From NCBI RefSeq assembly GCF_000452705.1, contig NZ_CP007014.1, positions 2,170,001-2,234,000 of the forward strand: 64,000 bases of DNA, in the 5' to 3' direction. The notes below the pieces were generated by a model. It did not search any database. It saw nothing but the letters and a program-made list of their open reading frames with translations, and was not told the DNA's origin. How positions within the stretch are numbered: the first letter of the stretch is position 1; each line of letters opens with the position of its first letter. Source of the stretch: Pseudomonas syringae CC1557 (lineage in GTDB: Bacteria > Pseudomonadota > Gammaproteobacteria > Pseudomonadales > Pseudomonadaceae). The translations under genes were made by a program, and so were the position numbers. Of the stretch, positions 36,489 through 45,449 are shown one piece after another.

Positions 36489-37237
36489 ATGACGTCACCG
36501 ACACTCGCCGCCGCCCAGTTCTGCTCCCTACGGGGCAACTTCCAGCGCAATCTCGCCGGGCACCTGGCGTTCATGCAACGGGCCGCTGATCTGGGGGTGG
36601 ATTACCTGCTGTTTCCAGAGCTGTCGCTGACCGGCTATGAGCCTGATCTCGCTCGTGAACTGGCCATGACGTCAAACGATGCACGCCTGCAACCCATTCG
36701 CGCGCTGGCCATGCAATTGCGATTGATCACCACGTGGGTGTTCCGCTTAAAGGGTCGGACGACAGTGTGCAGATTGGCGCGCTTACGTTCACGGCTGAGG
36801 GCGAGGTCATTGCGTACGCCAAGCAGTACCTGCATCCCGGTGAAGACGCGGTGTTCAGTCCGGGGAGCAAAGATTGCTATCTACCACTCGATCAGCATCG
36901 AGTCGGCCTTTGCGTATGTGCCGACTTCAGTCGTCCCGAGCATGCGCAACGCATCTCGGATGGGGGTGCCTGGCTGTACGCCGCAAGCGTGCTGATCTCG
37001 CCGGGTGGTTATGAGCACGATGCCGAGCTTCTTTCGGGGCATGCCCGACGTCATTCGTTGCCGGTGTTGATGGCCAATCACGGTGCACCCACTGGCGGCT
37101 GGGCGTCGGCGGGCTGCAGCGGTATGTGGGATGAAGCGGGGCGCCGGGTCGGCGGGATGGACGGGGCAGGGCACGGTTTGGTAATTGCGACCTGCCAGCG
37201 CGAGGGCTGGCAGGTTCAGGTGGTGACGTCGGCGTAA
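36489..37237 (+). pseudogene. Carbon-nitrogen hydrolase (nitrilase family), frameshifted
   Basis: Two plus frames together make one nitrilase-superfamily protein of about 249 residues. The first (from 36489) has the Glu site FPELSLTGYE and runs to RLITT at about 36733. The second continues GVPLKGSDDSVQIGAL and carries the Lys site (YAKQYLHPGE) and Cys site (GLCVCADFSRPEHA). Restoring one G near 36734 reads through as RLITT-V-GVPLK. All three catalytic residues are intact, so this is a recent frameshift or a sequencing error. Such enzymes hydrolyse amides or nitriles. Confidence 0.85.
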
Positions 37238-37243
37238 TTCAGT

Positions 37244-38497
37244 TCATGTGCTCACTGCCTGCTCAGGCAGTGGAGTCGCCGCAGGGTTGCTCCGCGAAAG
37301 TGTCTCCGGCACCGCCAGCCACAACAGCACGAATGCAGCGGCCGCAACCGCCGCCAGGGTCAGGAACGCTGCGCTGTAGCCCGCCGCATGCACGACAAAG
37401 CCGGCCAGGCTGTTGCTCAAGGCCGCGCCCAGACCAAACAGGGTAGACAATGCACCGAGGCTTACGTTGAAGCGCCCGCTGCCTTGGGTCAGGTCCTTGA
37501 CCATCAACGGGAACAGGGCACCGAACAGGCCTGCGCCGATACCGTCGAGCATCTGCACCGCCACCAGCCAGTACGGATCATCGGAAAAGGTATAGAGCAC
37601 GCCGCGAATCGGCAGGAACAGAAAACCGGCCAGCAACAGCGGTTTGCGCCCCCAGACATCCGCTTTCATCCCCACCAGTAGCGCCGCCGGGACCATGACT
37701 AATTGCGCAGCAACGATGCATGCCGAGGTCAGCGGCGTCGCCATCTGCATGTTGATCTGCGAGAGTTTCTGACTCACCAGCGGCAGCATCGCCGCATTGG
37801 CCAGGTGGAACAGCGCGCAGCAGATACCGAACATCAGCAATGGCTTATTGCTGAGGAGTGCGGCCAGCCCGGAAGGTTGATGAGCGCTGAAGTCGTGACT
37901 CGCATCGAAGCCGCGCGCAACGTCATGATCAATCGCGTCGGCAGAGACAAAACTGATCGCGACCACACTCGCCAGCGCCATGGCAGCCATCAGATAAAAC
38001 ACCGCAATCGGGCCAAACAGATAGGCAAACCCGCCTGCCAGCAAGGCTGCACAAGCATTGCCCGCGTGGTTGAAAGTCTCGTTGCGCCCGGTGCGTCGGG
38101 TAAACGCTTTCGGCCCGGTGATGCCCAGCGATATGGCGGCAATGGCGGGCGCGAACACCGAGGCGGCAACGCTGCTCAGCGCCTGGGTCAGGGCGACGAG
38201 AGTAAATGACGAGGTAAAGGGCAAAATCAGGCAGCTCAGGGTTACCAGCAACGCCGCGACGCCGATCATCGCGCGCTTGTAGGGCGTGCGGTCGATCAAG
38301 GCTCCGGCAGGCGTCTGGGTCAGCAACCCGGCGATACCCGCGATGGTCATGACCACCCCGATACTTGCCGGGTCCCATTTGTGGACCGCCAGCAGGTAAA
38401 TCGCCAGGTACGGACCCAGGCCATCGCGCACGTCGGCGAGAAAGAAGTTCAGGCTATCCAGTGAAAAGGTATTGCGGCGATCTGCATGGCTGGTCAA
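37244..38497 (-). CDS. MFS transporter
   Basis: A 417-residue, 12-helix major facilitator. It opens with FFLADVRDGLGPYLAIYLL, has motif A-like GALIDRTPYKRA between helices 2 and 3 and a second copy GMKADVWGRKPLL between helices 8 and 9. This layout resembles drug-resistance or small-molecule efflux permeases of the YqgE/tetracycline type; the substrate is not identifiable. Convergent with the nitrilase remnant (6 bases apart) and not obviously in an operon. Confidence 0.88.
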   Translation of the reverse strand: MTSHADRRNTFSLDSLNFFLADVRDGLGPYLAIYLLAVHKWDPASIGVVMTIAGIAGLLTQTPAGALIDRTPYKRAMIGVAALLVTLSCLILPFTSSFTLVALTQALSSVAASVFAPAIAAISLGITGPKAFTRRTGRNETFNHAGNACAALLAGGFAYLFGPIAVFYLMAAMALASVVAISFVSADAIDHDVARGFDASHDFSAHQPSGLAALLSNKPLLMFGICCALFHLANAAMLPLVSQKLSQINMQMATPLTSACIVAAQLVMVPAALLVGMKADVWGRKPLLLAGFLFLPIRGVLYTFSDDPYWLVAVQMLDGIGAGLFGALFPLMVKDLTQGSGRFNVSLGALSTLFGLGAALSNSLAGFVVHAAGYSAAFLTLAAVAAAAFVLLWLAVPETLSRSNPAATPLPEQAVST

Positions 38498-38603
38498 GAG
38501 TCATATTCCCGTCGTTCGTCAGACCCCAGGTAACCGAGTCAAGAAACATTCTGACATAAGCTGTTTTCCAGAGTTTCCTGACCGCAGGTGAAACTTTCGA
38601 GTA

Positions 38604-38786
38604 TCAAGGACTCTTTTTTTGCAGGCTTTTCATACGCTGCCCGGCACGTTGCACGGCGGCCATCTTCTCCGGGCGTTTCATGCGCTTCCATTTGCGAATG
38701 TCCTCCTTGGTGCGCCCGCAACTGACGCACAGGTCGCCACTGAGCTGGCACACGGAAATGCACGGGTTTTCGATATCCTTGGCCAT
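38604..38786 (-). CDS. DUF1289 small cysteine protein
   Basis: A 60-residue DUF1289 protein with the conserved pattern NPCISVCQLSGDLCVSCGRTKEDIRKW. Four cysteines suggest zinc or Fe-S binding. The C-terminus is basic. The ATG at 38786 is preceded by GAGG; a TTG six bases upstream is less likely. It begins two bases after the stop of the next gene upstream, so both are one transcript. Function unknown. Confidence 0.9.
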   Translation of the reverse strand: MAKDIENPCISVCQLSGDLCVSCGRTKEDIRKWKRMKRPEKMAAVQRAGQRMKSLQKKSP

Positions 38787-38788
38787 CT

Positions 38789-39160
38789 TCAACCTCGCCT
38801 GGCGTATTTGCGCCTGATACGTTGCTGCCAGTCACCGCCGTTCTCGATGTGGCATTGCTCTTCACAATCGACCTGCACATGCGCCGAGACTTTCGGCACA
38901 TTCACCTGCGCCTCTTCGAACGCTTCAGCGGTCAATTCGATCATCCGCTTATCCAGCCCGCCTGCCAGCGCGGCATTCTTGTCTGCCAGCGTATCGAAGA
39001 CCCAGATCACCTGCAGGCTGGCCGGGAAGGCTGCGTAATCGACTTCGTGAGTCAGCCAGCAGAAACCGGGCATTTCAGACTTGGCTGTCTCGCAGGCTTG
39101 CGTCAGCACAGTTACCAAAAGGCGCTCTGTGTGGGCCTGCTCACGTTTGCTTGAGGGCAT
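38789..39160 (-). CDS. Conserved hypothetical protein
   Basis: A 123-residue soluble protein, MPSSKREQAHTERLLVTVLT to a basic C-terminus QQRIRRKYARRG. It has CETAKSEMPGF, CWLTHEVDY and LQVIWVFDTLADKNAAL, typical of a Pseudomonas family sometimes labelled Fis-type regulator, though no helix-turn-helix is evident. First gene of a pair with the DUF1289 gene. Start at 39160; the frame extends further upstream without support. Confidence 0.75.
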   Translation of the reverse strand: MPSSKREQAHTERLLVTVLTQACETAKSEMPGFCWLTHEVDYAAFPASLQVIWVFDTLADKNAALAGGLDKRMIELTAEAFEEAQVNVPKVSAHVQVDCEEQCHIENGGDWQQRIRRKYARRG

Positions 39161-39293
39161 CGTAGACCTGGGTGCATAGAAGGTTTGGCTGCGCACGATA
39201 CCTGATTGTCGGATCAGCCCCCAAGACCAAAACCGCTCAATCATTCCTGGCTGTCAGCCGCACTCATCTGCTGTTGGTGCGGTCTCAACATCT

Positions 39294-39318
39294 GGACAGG
39301 GCGCAGACCACCCTGTCC
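39294..39318. promoter_or_regulatory. 8-9-8 inverted repeat before Tat-exported SMP-30 gene
   Basis: GGACAGGG (39294-39301), 9-base spacer, CCCTGTCC (39311-39318) lies between divergent genes, 46 bases before the ATG at 39364. Divergent setting and symmetry fit an operator, although a stem-loop in the 5' leader is also possible. Confidence 0.4.
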
Positions 39319-39363
39319 TGCAACAAAGCGCGTTCCACTGTAAAAAAACAAGGAAGACACATT

Positions 39364-40455
39364 ATGGATTTCACCCCCTCAAACACTGTCACTGACCAAA
39401 ACCGTCGGGGCTTTCTGAAAAGGTCACTGGCTGTTTCGGCAACCGTGGCCGCCCTTGGCTCGCTGCCGCGCGTGTCCTTCGCCGAGCCGCTGACCCAGCG
39501 CTACCCCGATCCGCTGGTCAGCGCTCTGGATGACAGCTTCATGGACATACGCATCTTCAACGCCAGCGTCGAGAAACTGGCCAGCGGCATGCGCTGGGCC
39601 GAGGGGCCGGTCTGGATTGGCGACGGTCGCTATCTGCTGGTCAGCGATATCGCCAATAACCGCATCATGCGCTGGAATGAGGTGACGGGAGAGCTGTCCG
39701 TGTACCGCGAGCATTCGAATTTTTCCAACGGCATGTGCCGCGACCGTCAGGGGCGCTTGCTGGTCTGTGAAGGATCGAGCACCACCAGCGAGGGGCGGCG
39801 TGTGACGCGTACCGAGTACAACGGGCGCATCACCGTGCTGGCTGACAGTTTTGACGGCAAGCCTTTCAACTCTCCCAACGACATCGTTTGCAAGCGTGAT
39901 GGCTCGATCTGGTTCACCGATCCGACCTTTCAGGCCAATAGCGACTACGAAGGACGCAAGGTCAGGCAGGAGCAGCCTTTCGGGGTCTACCGCATCGACC
40001 CTGCGAACGGTTCGGTCAGCCGGGTGATCGATGATCTGGCAGGCCCGAACGGGCTGTGCTTTTCGCCGGACGAGAAAACCTTGTATGTGGTCGAAGGTCG
40101 CGCAAAACCCAACGCGCTCATCTGGGCGATAGCGGTCAATGACAACGGCACGCTTGGCGCTCGGCGCAAGCATATTGAAGGCCTGGAGTACGCGGCCATC
40201 GACGGCATCAAGTGCGACGAGAGCGGCAATCTGTGGTGTGGATGGGGTGGTAACGGTGACCCCAGGGCCGATATGGAGAAGCTTGATGGCGTGCGGGTGT
40301 TCAATCCGCAAGGTAAAGCCATCGGCCATATCAGCTTGCCGGAGCGCTGCGCGAATGTCTGCTTCGGCGGGCGTGAGGGCAATCGGCTCTTTATGGCCAG
40401 CAGCCATTCGCTTTATTCGGTGTTTGTAAATGCTCGCGGCGCCACCTTCGCCTGA
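39364..40455 (+). CDS. Tat-exported SMP-30/gluconolactonase family protein
   Basis: A 363-residue beta-propeller lactonase with a twin-arginine signal ([10 protein letters not shown], then a hydrophobic stretch, cleavage near SFA at about residue 42), so it works folded in the periplasm. Metal-site positions are visible: [32 protein letters not shown] and [10 protein letters not shown]. Likely role: opening sugar lactones such as gluconolactone made by periplasmic dehydrogenases. It stands alone, and it shares the family but not the compartment with the gene at 8106. Confidence 0.92.
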   Translation: MDFTPSNTVTDQNRRGFLKRSLAVSATVAALGSLPRVSFAEPLTQRYPDPLVSALDDSFMDIRIFNASVEKLASGMRWAEGPVWIGDGRYLLVSDIANNRIMRWNEVTGELSVYREHSNFSNGMCRDRQGRLLVCEGSSTTSEGRRVTRTEYNGRITVLADSFDGKPFNSPNDIVCKRDGSIWFTDPTFQANSDYEGRKVRQEQPFGVYRIDPANGSVSRVIDDLAGPNGLCFSPDEKTLYVVEGRAKPNALIWAIAVNDNGTLGARRKHIEGLEYAAIDGIKCDESGNLWCGWGGNGDPRADMEKLDGVRVFNPQGKAIGHISLPERCANVCFGGREGNRLFMASSHSLYSVFVNARGATFA

Positions 40456-40504
40456 CCCGATCAGCGTCACACGGCGGCGTGCATTGCGCGCCGTCAATCG
40501 GGTC
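40454..40504 (+). terminator. Long stem-loop at end of Tat lactonase gene
   Basis: GACCCGAT (40454-40461) pairs with ATCGGGTC (40497-40504), and an inner ACGGCG/CGCCGT pair strengthens the stem. It begins within the stop codon. There is no T tract. Confidence 0.5.
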
Positions 40505-40561
40505 GAACCCCTGCGGACATGCCGGGTCTGTTCCTGTAATTACTTTCAGGGATAGTTATTT

Positions 40562-41395
40562 ATGTCGGCGCAACGCGGCCTTGTTTTACTCGCACGAGGT
40601 GGTTACGCCGCTCGTGGTGTGGTTTATCTGATTATTGGCCTGTTTGCCGTTTTGGCAGCTCAGGGCTCATCGCAACCGGCTGACAGCCACAGCAGCCTTG
40701 AGGCGTTGTTGAGTCAGCCGTTCGGAAACGTGCTGGTCGGACTGGTGGTGGTCGGTCTTTTGGCGTTCGCTGCCTGGCGAGTGCTGCAAGCCACGCGCGA
40801 CGTCGACCATCATGGTCGCGAGCTCAAGGGGCTGGTGATTCGGGGCGGGCTGTTGGTGGGCGGTTTCACCTACGGGGCGCTGGCGTTTTTCGCGCTTGGC
40901 CTGCTGGTCAGCGGGCTGAAAAGCTCCGGTGGCTCGGGCGGCAGCCAGACCAAGGACTTGCTTGCGTCAATCCTCTCGTGGGAACACTCCAACCTGCTGG
41001 TGTACGTGGTTGCCCTGGTGCCGCTGGGACTGGGTATCGTGCACATCATCAAGGGCTACAAGGCATCATTCGAGAAGTATTTCGAGGCCGACGAAGACGT
41101 CATGAAGTATGTCCGTCCCGTCTCGCGCTTCGGTCTTATTGCTCGCGGAGTGGCGTTCATTGAAATCGCCGTGTTGCTGGCCGTCAGTGGCTCCAGCTAT
41201 CAGGCTATGCACCCGCCGGGTATGAAGGACGCGCTCAATGGTTTGCAGGATCTGCCTGCTGGCGGGCTGGTGCTGCTGATAGTGGCGCTGGGGCTGATCG
41301 CGTTTTCGGTGTACAGCTTCGCTCAGGCGGCATGGCGCAAGATCAACATGGATGTACCGAGTGCGCCGGACGCGGTTACCCGCCATTTTCGCTGA
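40562..41395 (+). CDS. DUF1206 membrane protein
   Basis: A 277-residue inner membrane protein with six predicted helices in three pairs, each pair starting with an Arg-Gly motif (LARGGYAARGVVYLIIG, LVIRGGLLVGGFTYGA, GLIARGVAFIEIAVL). This is the three-repeat DUF1206 pattern. Function unknown. GGGATAG precedes the ATG. The stop codon lies at the start of a heptamer tandem repeat. Confidence 0.9.
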   Translation: MSAQRGLVLLARGGYAARGVVYLIIGLFAVLAAQGSSQPADSHSSLEALLSQPFGNVLVGLVVVGLLAFAAWRVLQATRDVDHHGRELKGLVIRGGLLVGGFTYGALAFFALGLLVSGLKSSGGSGGSQTKDLLASILSWEHSNLLVYVVALVPLGLGIVHIIKGYKASFEKYFEADEDVMKYVRPVSRFGLIARGVAFIEIAVLLAVSGSSYQAMHPPGMKDALNGLQDLPAGGLVLLIVALGLIAFSVYSFAQAAWRKINMDVPSAPDAVTRHFR

Positions 41396-41428
41396 TTGCT
41401 GATTGCTGATTGCTGATTGCTGATTGCT
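41394..41428 (+). repeat. Tandem heptamer (GATTGCT) x5
   Basis: Five perfect copies of GATTGCT run from 41394 to 41428; the first overlaps the TGA stop of the DUF1206 gene (41393-41395). A 7-base unit is not a multiple of three. Copy number is likely to vary by slippage, but the stop codon is outside the variable part. Confidence 0.95.
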
Positions 41429-41436
41429 GGTAAACG

Positions 41437-41470
41437 GAGGGCTGCATGACCATCGGGTCAGGCAGCCCTC
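41437..41470. terminator. Bidirectional terminator between convergent genes
   Basis: GAGGGCTGC (41437-41445) pairs with GCAGCCCTC (41462-41470), with an inner TGACC/GGTCA stem and a 4-base loop. It sits between the DUF1206 gene and the nuclease gene. Confidence 0.75.
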
Positions 41471-41477
41471 GAGCGAA

Positions 41478-42446
41478 TCACACCCGAATATCCTGCGGCC
41501 CACGGATCTGCGCTTCGATGCGCGTGCCGGTCAGGCGTTCTTCGTTGGAGAAACCGTCGTAAGCGGACAGATCGCCAAAACGAATCCCGGTGAGCTGTTC
41601 GATCTGCGCGACGCTGCGTTGCCACGTTCTGAGCGGGCCGAACATGATGTCCAGCTTCCCCAGCTCGCTGGTTTGATCGATCATGTAGGCGCTGGCCGAG
41701 GGCTTGCCGTCGTCGCCGAGAAACGCCACGACCTTCCAGAACGCTGAAGGAATTCTGATGTTGCGGTAACTGCGATCGTCGTCGCGCAGCACCGGCCCGG
41801 TAAACACGGTTACCCGTGATTTCCAGCGTCGTGTGTTATCGAGAATGTAATCCTCAAGCTCCAGCCAGGTCTTTTGATTGAACGCGCCCATCTGCGGCGA
41901 GCAGTTGGTGAAGTGGAAGGTGTCGCTGTTGGCAACCTCGGCTTCCTTGCCCCAGTTGGGGTCTTGACGCCTGACCAGATGACCGCGATCCAGCAAATTG
42001 TCGGCGTACACGCTTTCGCCGATCTGCGCTTCGGCGGGCAAGCGGCCGTCAAATGACCAGGAGTCCTTGCTGCGTTTGACCTCTACGCTGCTGGCACCAT
42101 CGATATTGACGCCGACATACAGCGCCAAACGCCGGCTGCGCGACATGGTGATGGAAAAGTGCGTGTAATCTAGGCGATTGCCGGTGTTTTGCAGCGGATA
42201 CACATCAGGCGCCAGTTCCTCGTCCACCGAAGGCCAGGGCACGATGAAGTCACCGAGGAAGTTGTCGGCATACCCCTTGCGCTTCTTCAAGTCACTTGCC
42301 GGTGTAGTGCGAGGTGCAGCAAGCGCCTGTGGCTCGAGCAATGCGGAGCTGGACGCCAAGGGTTTGAGGTCGGCAAGACGGGGGCGGTAAGCGAGGTCGG
42401 CGGTTAACTTCTTGTCAGGCACGGTACTTGCTCCTGCGTTAGGCAC
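41478..42446 (-). CDS. DNA/RNA non-specific endonuclease (EndoG-like)
   Basis: A 322-residue protein with the beta-beta-alpha-metal nuclease fold. LLDRGHLVRR (about residues 151-160) carries the catalytic His of the DRGH motif, and QMGAFNQKTWLELE (about 185-198) provides the metal-binding Asn. The first 60 residues are low-complexity and rich in Ala, Leu and Pro, with no signal peptide, unlike secreted Serratia-type nucleases. It may be cytoplasmic, or delivered by a specialised secretion system. No immunity-like neighbour is apparent. Confidence 0.88.
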   Translation of the reverse strand: MPNAGASTVPDKKLTADLAYRPRLADLKPLASSSALLEPQALAAPRTTPASDLKKRKGYADNFLGDFIVPWPSVDEELAPDVYPLQNTGNRLDYTHFSITMSRSRRLALYVGVNIDGASSVEVKRSKDSWSFDGRLPAEAQIGESVYADNLLDRGHLVRRQDPNWGKEAEVANSDTFHFTNCSPQMGAFNQKTWLELEDYILDNTRRWKSRVTVFTGPVLRDDDRSYRNIRIPSAFWKVVAFLGDDGKPSASAYMIDQTSELGKLDIMFGPLRTWQRSVAQIEQLTGIRFGDLSAYDGFSNEERLTGTRIEAQIRGPQDIRV

Positions 42447-42705
42447 GAATGTTGTAATACTTCACCATAGTCGCGTTACAGGCCCGCGTCAGGCCAGGAT
42501 GGACGAACAGCTTTCGCCATCGGTTGATCGTTTTCATCTTTAATATCAAATAGCCCGGGCCGGCAGTAATCTGCGGCGTAATAAGCGCCGTGAGTTGTGT
42601 GACTGTAGTGTCAGCTCTGCGCATGGCAGTTCATGCGTTAAAGCTTTGGCGTCCACGGGCGTTAACCATCGCATGTGAATTACCTTCCACCCCAGGAGCA
42701 GCAGA

Positions 42706-44497
42706 ATGCAGACGTTAAAGGCTTTGTATGAGTCAGTTGAAAAGCAGTTTTTCGACACGCTGACCAAGAAGCTATCAAGTCTTTTTCTGCTGGTCCTGGT
42801 CAGCGCGCTGCTGTATTGGGTGGCCTTGAGCATTCGCTCCGACATCATGCTGCAATTGCGAGGCACGCAAATGGACGCTGCCGCACTGGGCCAGATCCAG
42901 AGCCAGCTTGATGCGCTGAGTAACGCCATTCTGCTGAGCACGCTCTTCACCCTGGTCATGGTCAGCTTCATGATCTGGTACTTTCGCCACCTGATCGTGC
43001 GCCCGGTCCTGTCCATGACCCGTGCACTGGAAGAGGTCGCCAGCGGCGAGGGCGACCTGTCAAAGGACTTGCCGCTGCTCACCCATGACGAAATTCGCGT
43101 GCTGGCCAGTACCTGCAATCGCTTTCTGGCCAAACAGCGTGAGGTCATCAGCAGCATTCAGGGGCTGACGGTGCAGATTGCGGTCGAGTCGGCTCGCTCG
43201 CTGAAAAACATCAGTGACTCCAGTGACAGCGCTACCGATCAGGCGCGCTTTGCACGTGAAGTCATGGATCAGAGCAACATGGCGGTGGGCAGCATCGAGG
43301 ATGTCTCGCAGCAGACTCAGGGCATTTCCAGCACCACCGCGCAAAACCTGAGCATGGCCCGTGATTCATACGCCGAACTGCTGGAAGTGACCGGCAATAT
43401 CAGCCAGATATCCAGCAGCCTCAATGAGTTCGGCACGCTGGTGTCGGGGCTGAATCAGCGTTCATCAAGCATCAAATCCATCGTCGGGCTGATCCAGCAG
43501 ATTTCGGCCCAGACCAATTTGCTTGCCCTTAATGCGGCGATTGAAGCTGCGCGGGCCGGTGAAAGCTGGCTTTGCCGTGGTGGCCGACGAGGTGCGTACC
43601 CTGGCGCAGAATGTGAGCCGGGCGACGGAAGATATCTCCCGCAACATCGACGCGATGCTTGAGGAAGTCAGTTCAACGCACCAACAGACCATTCAGATCA
43701 GCCACAGCGCACGGGAAACCCAGATGGTCGTGGAACGCGCCTCAGGTCATTTCGAAAGCATGATCGGCGACTTCGAGTCCACCAACGACAAACTGGCCGA
43801 TATCGCAGAGCATATCCAGCAGTTCGCCTCCACCAATACTGGAATCAACGAGCGGGTGACGCGGATCTATTCCGACAGCCAGGCCATTGACCAGCGCATG
43901 CAACACTCTGCAACGGCGACCCGTGATCTGTCGGGTGTGGCTGAACAGGTTCAGGCGTTGCTCGGCCGGTTCGTATTGGGTCATGGCGAACTGGACGCGG
44001 CGATCACCCGGGCCAGCCAATGTCGTGACATTCTGCAGGTGCGCCTGGCCGAGCTGCACAAGCAGGGCGTCAACCTGTTCGATCAAAGCTACAAACTGAT
44101 TCCGGGCACCGACCCCAAGCAATACACCACTGGTTACACCGAACGCTTCGCGCAGGTCTGTCAGGAAGAATGCGACAAGCTGACCAAAGGCACGCGGGGC
44201 GGCAAGGTGACATTCATCGTAGACAGCAAAGGCTATTGCCCGGTCAACAACAGCTGGGTGTCGCAAAAACCCACCGGCAACCGCGAAGTCGACCTGCCCG
44301 TGTGCCGCAACAAACGGATGTTTTCCGACCCGATCGGCCTGCGCGCAGCGGGTAACAAACAGCGCTTCCTGTTACAGACTTACTTGCGTGATACCGGCGA
44401 GATCATGACCGAAATCGATGTGCCGTTCTTTTTCGAGGGGCGCCACTGGGGCAACTTGCGGATGGGCTTCGATGCGGCCCTTTTGCTGGGCAAATAA
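42706..44497 (+). pseudogene. Methyl-accepting chemotaxis receptor, frameshifted in the signalling tip
   Basis: The first frame (42706-43662) has two membrane helices (about residues 22-43 and 72-94) with a very short periplasmic loop, HAMP and the start of the signalling domain. It breaks at AARAGE near 43565. The second frame resumes [14 protein letters not shown] and runs to 44497. Comparison with the usual AGE-x-GRGF shows about five bases missing (GAA-AGCT-GGCTTT). The tail (about the last 120 residues) is a cytoplasmic sensor-like domain (GYCPVNNSWVSQKPTG, FLLQTYLRDTGEIM). The protein should be truncated just inside the CheA-contact tip. Confidence 0.88.
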
Positions 44498-44517
44498 ACA
44501 CTTGTTCAGGGCTGACA

Positions 44518-44538
44518 AGCCTGCGCCTGGCGCAGGCT
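44518..44538. terminator. Stem-loop between convergent receptor remnant and PH-domain gene
   Basis: AGCCTGCGC (44518-44526), loop CTG, GCGCAGGCT (44530-44538): a perfect 9-base stem between 3' ends at 44497 and 44550. Confidence 0.7.
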
Positions 44539-44549
44539 GACAATGGCTG

Positions 44550-44921
44550 TTAGCCCAGCAGATGTTGCGAGATGTACCTGGATATCTGCACGACCGACGT
44601 CTTGCCGGTGAATTCGAATTTCACCTTGCCGATTGCCGAGAAGTAGATTTCCAGTTCAGAGTCCAGGTCGAAGGTGCCCGATGTTTCAACCGACCATGCC
44701 ACGATATTTTTGTACGGCAGGGAAGTGAAGTCTTTCTTGCTGCCGGTCAAACCCTGCACATTCACCGAAATAATGCGCTTGTTCGTAAAAACTACGCCAT
44801 CACGCATGGACTTGTAAGCATCGATAACCTCTTCGTTATCAAGCAGCAGATCCTTGACCCGCTCTGCATACTCGTCATTCTGTTTGAGTTTGAAGAAGCC
44901 CTTGTTATTGAAATCAATCAT
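44550..44921 (-). CDS. PH-domain (bacterial pleckstrin-like) protein
   Basis: A 123-residue soluble protein: a helical head (KQNDEYAERVKDLLLDNEEVIDAY) followed by a beta-rich domain (VVFTNKRIISVNVQGL, KKDFTSLPYKNIVAWSVE, ELEIYFS) and a C-terminal helix. This is the bacterial PH fold of YokE/YozO type. The function of such cytoplasmic single-domain proteins is not established. Its codons are less GC-rich than its neighbours'. Confidence 0.85.
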   Translation of the reverse strand: MIDFNNKGFFKLKQNDEYAERVKDLLLDNEEVIDAYKSMRDGVVFTNKRIISVNVQGLTGSKKDFTSLPYKNIVAWSVETSGTFDLDSELEIYFSAIGKVKFEFTGKTSVVQISRYISQHLLG

Positions 44922-45135
44922 CTGTCTATCCTTGAATGTTTACTTGAACCAGGCGCGTGAAAGGCGCATGCAGTGTGCCCGGTGGCAGGGCAGAATAGCA
45001 TTGGCCGTAGCGCTTTATGTTGCAGCGAGACATGAGGATTGTGCCGGACGGATCTGAAACAACTGAACGTTCGCGCTGGCAAAGGCTCAATTTCTACAAG
45101 GCGCTGATTTCCAGAACGCCCACGGAGGTGTGACT

Positions 45136-45441
45136 TTGAACATTCAAGACCTGACAAAGCATGTGAAGGATAAAAAGATTCAGGAACTCGATCTGATTTC
45201 CATGGAAGGCGGATCCTACGTGCTCCACGCACTGGTGGATGGCAAGTCTGTACCTGTTCAGGACTCGACCGGTAAAACCCTGCACGTTGCCTCGCTGGAA
45301 GAAGCCCGCAAGCTGCTTTCTTCGGTGCCAGACGTGAAGCTGTTCATGGCCCAGGCCGTTGCTCACGATGAGATGGTAGGGCTGGACAGCGTCCAGCCAG
45401 AGTCATCTCGCCACGAGATTCCGTTGCGATCGAGCCTGTGA
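45136..45441 (+). CDS. DUF6482-like small protein
   Basis: A 101-residue protein, NIQDLTKHVKDKKIQELDLISMEGGSYVLHAL... matching the pattern I recall for DUF6482. The start is decided by GGAGG at 45124-45128: the TTG at 45136 is 7 bases away, whereas the GTG at 45130 is only one base from it. Soluble, no cysteines. Function unknown. Convergent with the Rid-family gene. Confidence 0.8.
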   Translation: MNIQDLTKHVKDKKIQELDLISMEGGSYVLHALVDGKSVPVQDSTGKTLHVASLEEARKLLSSVPDVKLFMAQAVAHDEMVGLDSVQPESSRHEIPLRSSL

Positions 45442-45449
45442 TCGCTGCG

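Noticed and set aside
45130..45136. GTG at 45130 as start of the DUF6482-like gene
   Set aside because: It would be one base from the GGAGG; the TTG at 45136 has normal spacing.
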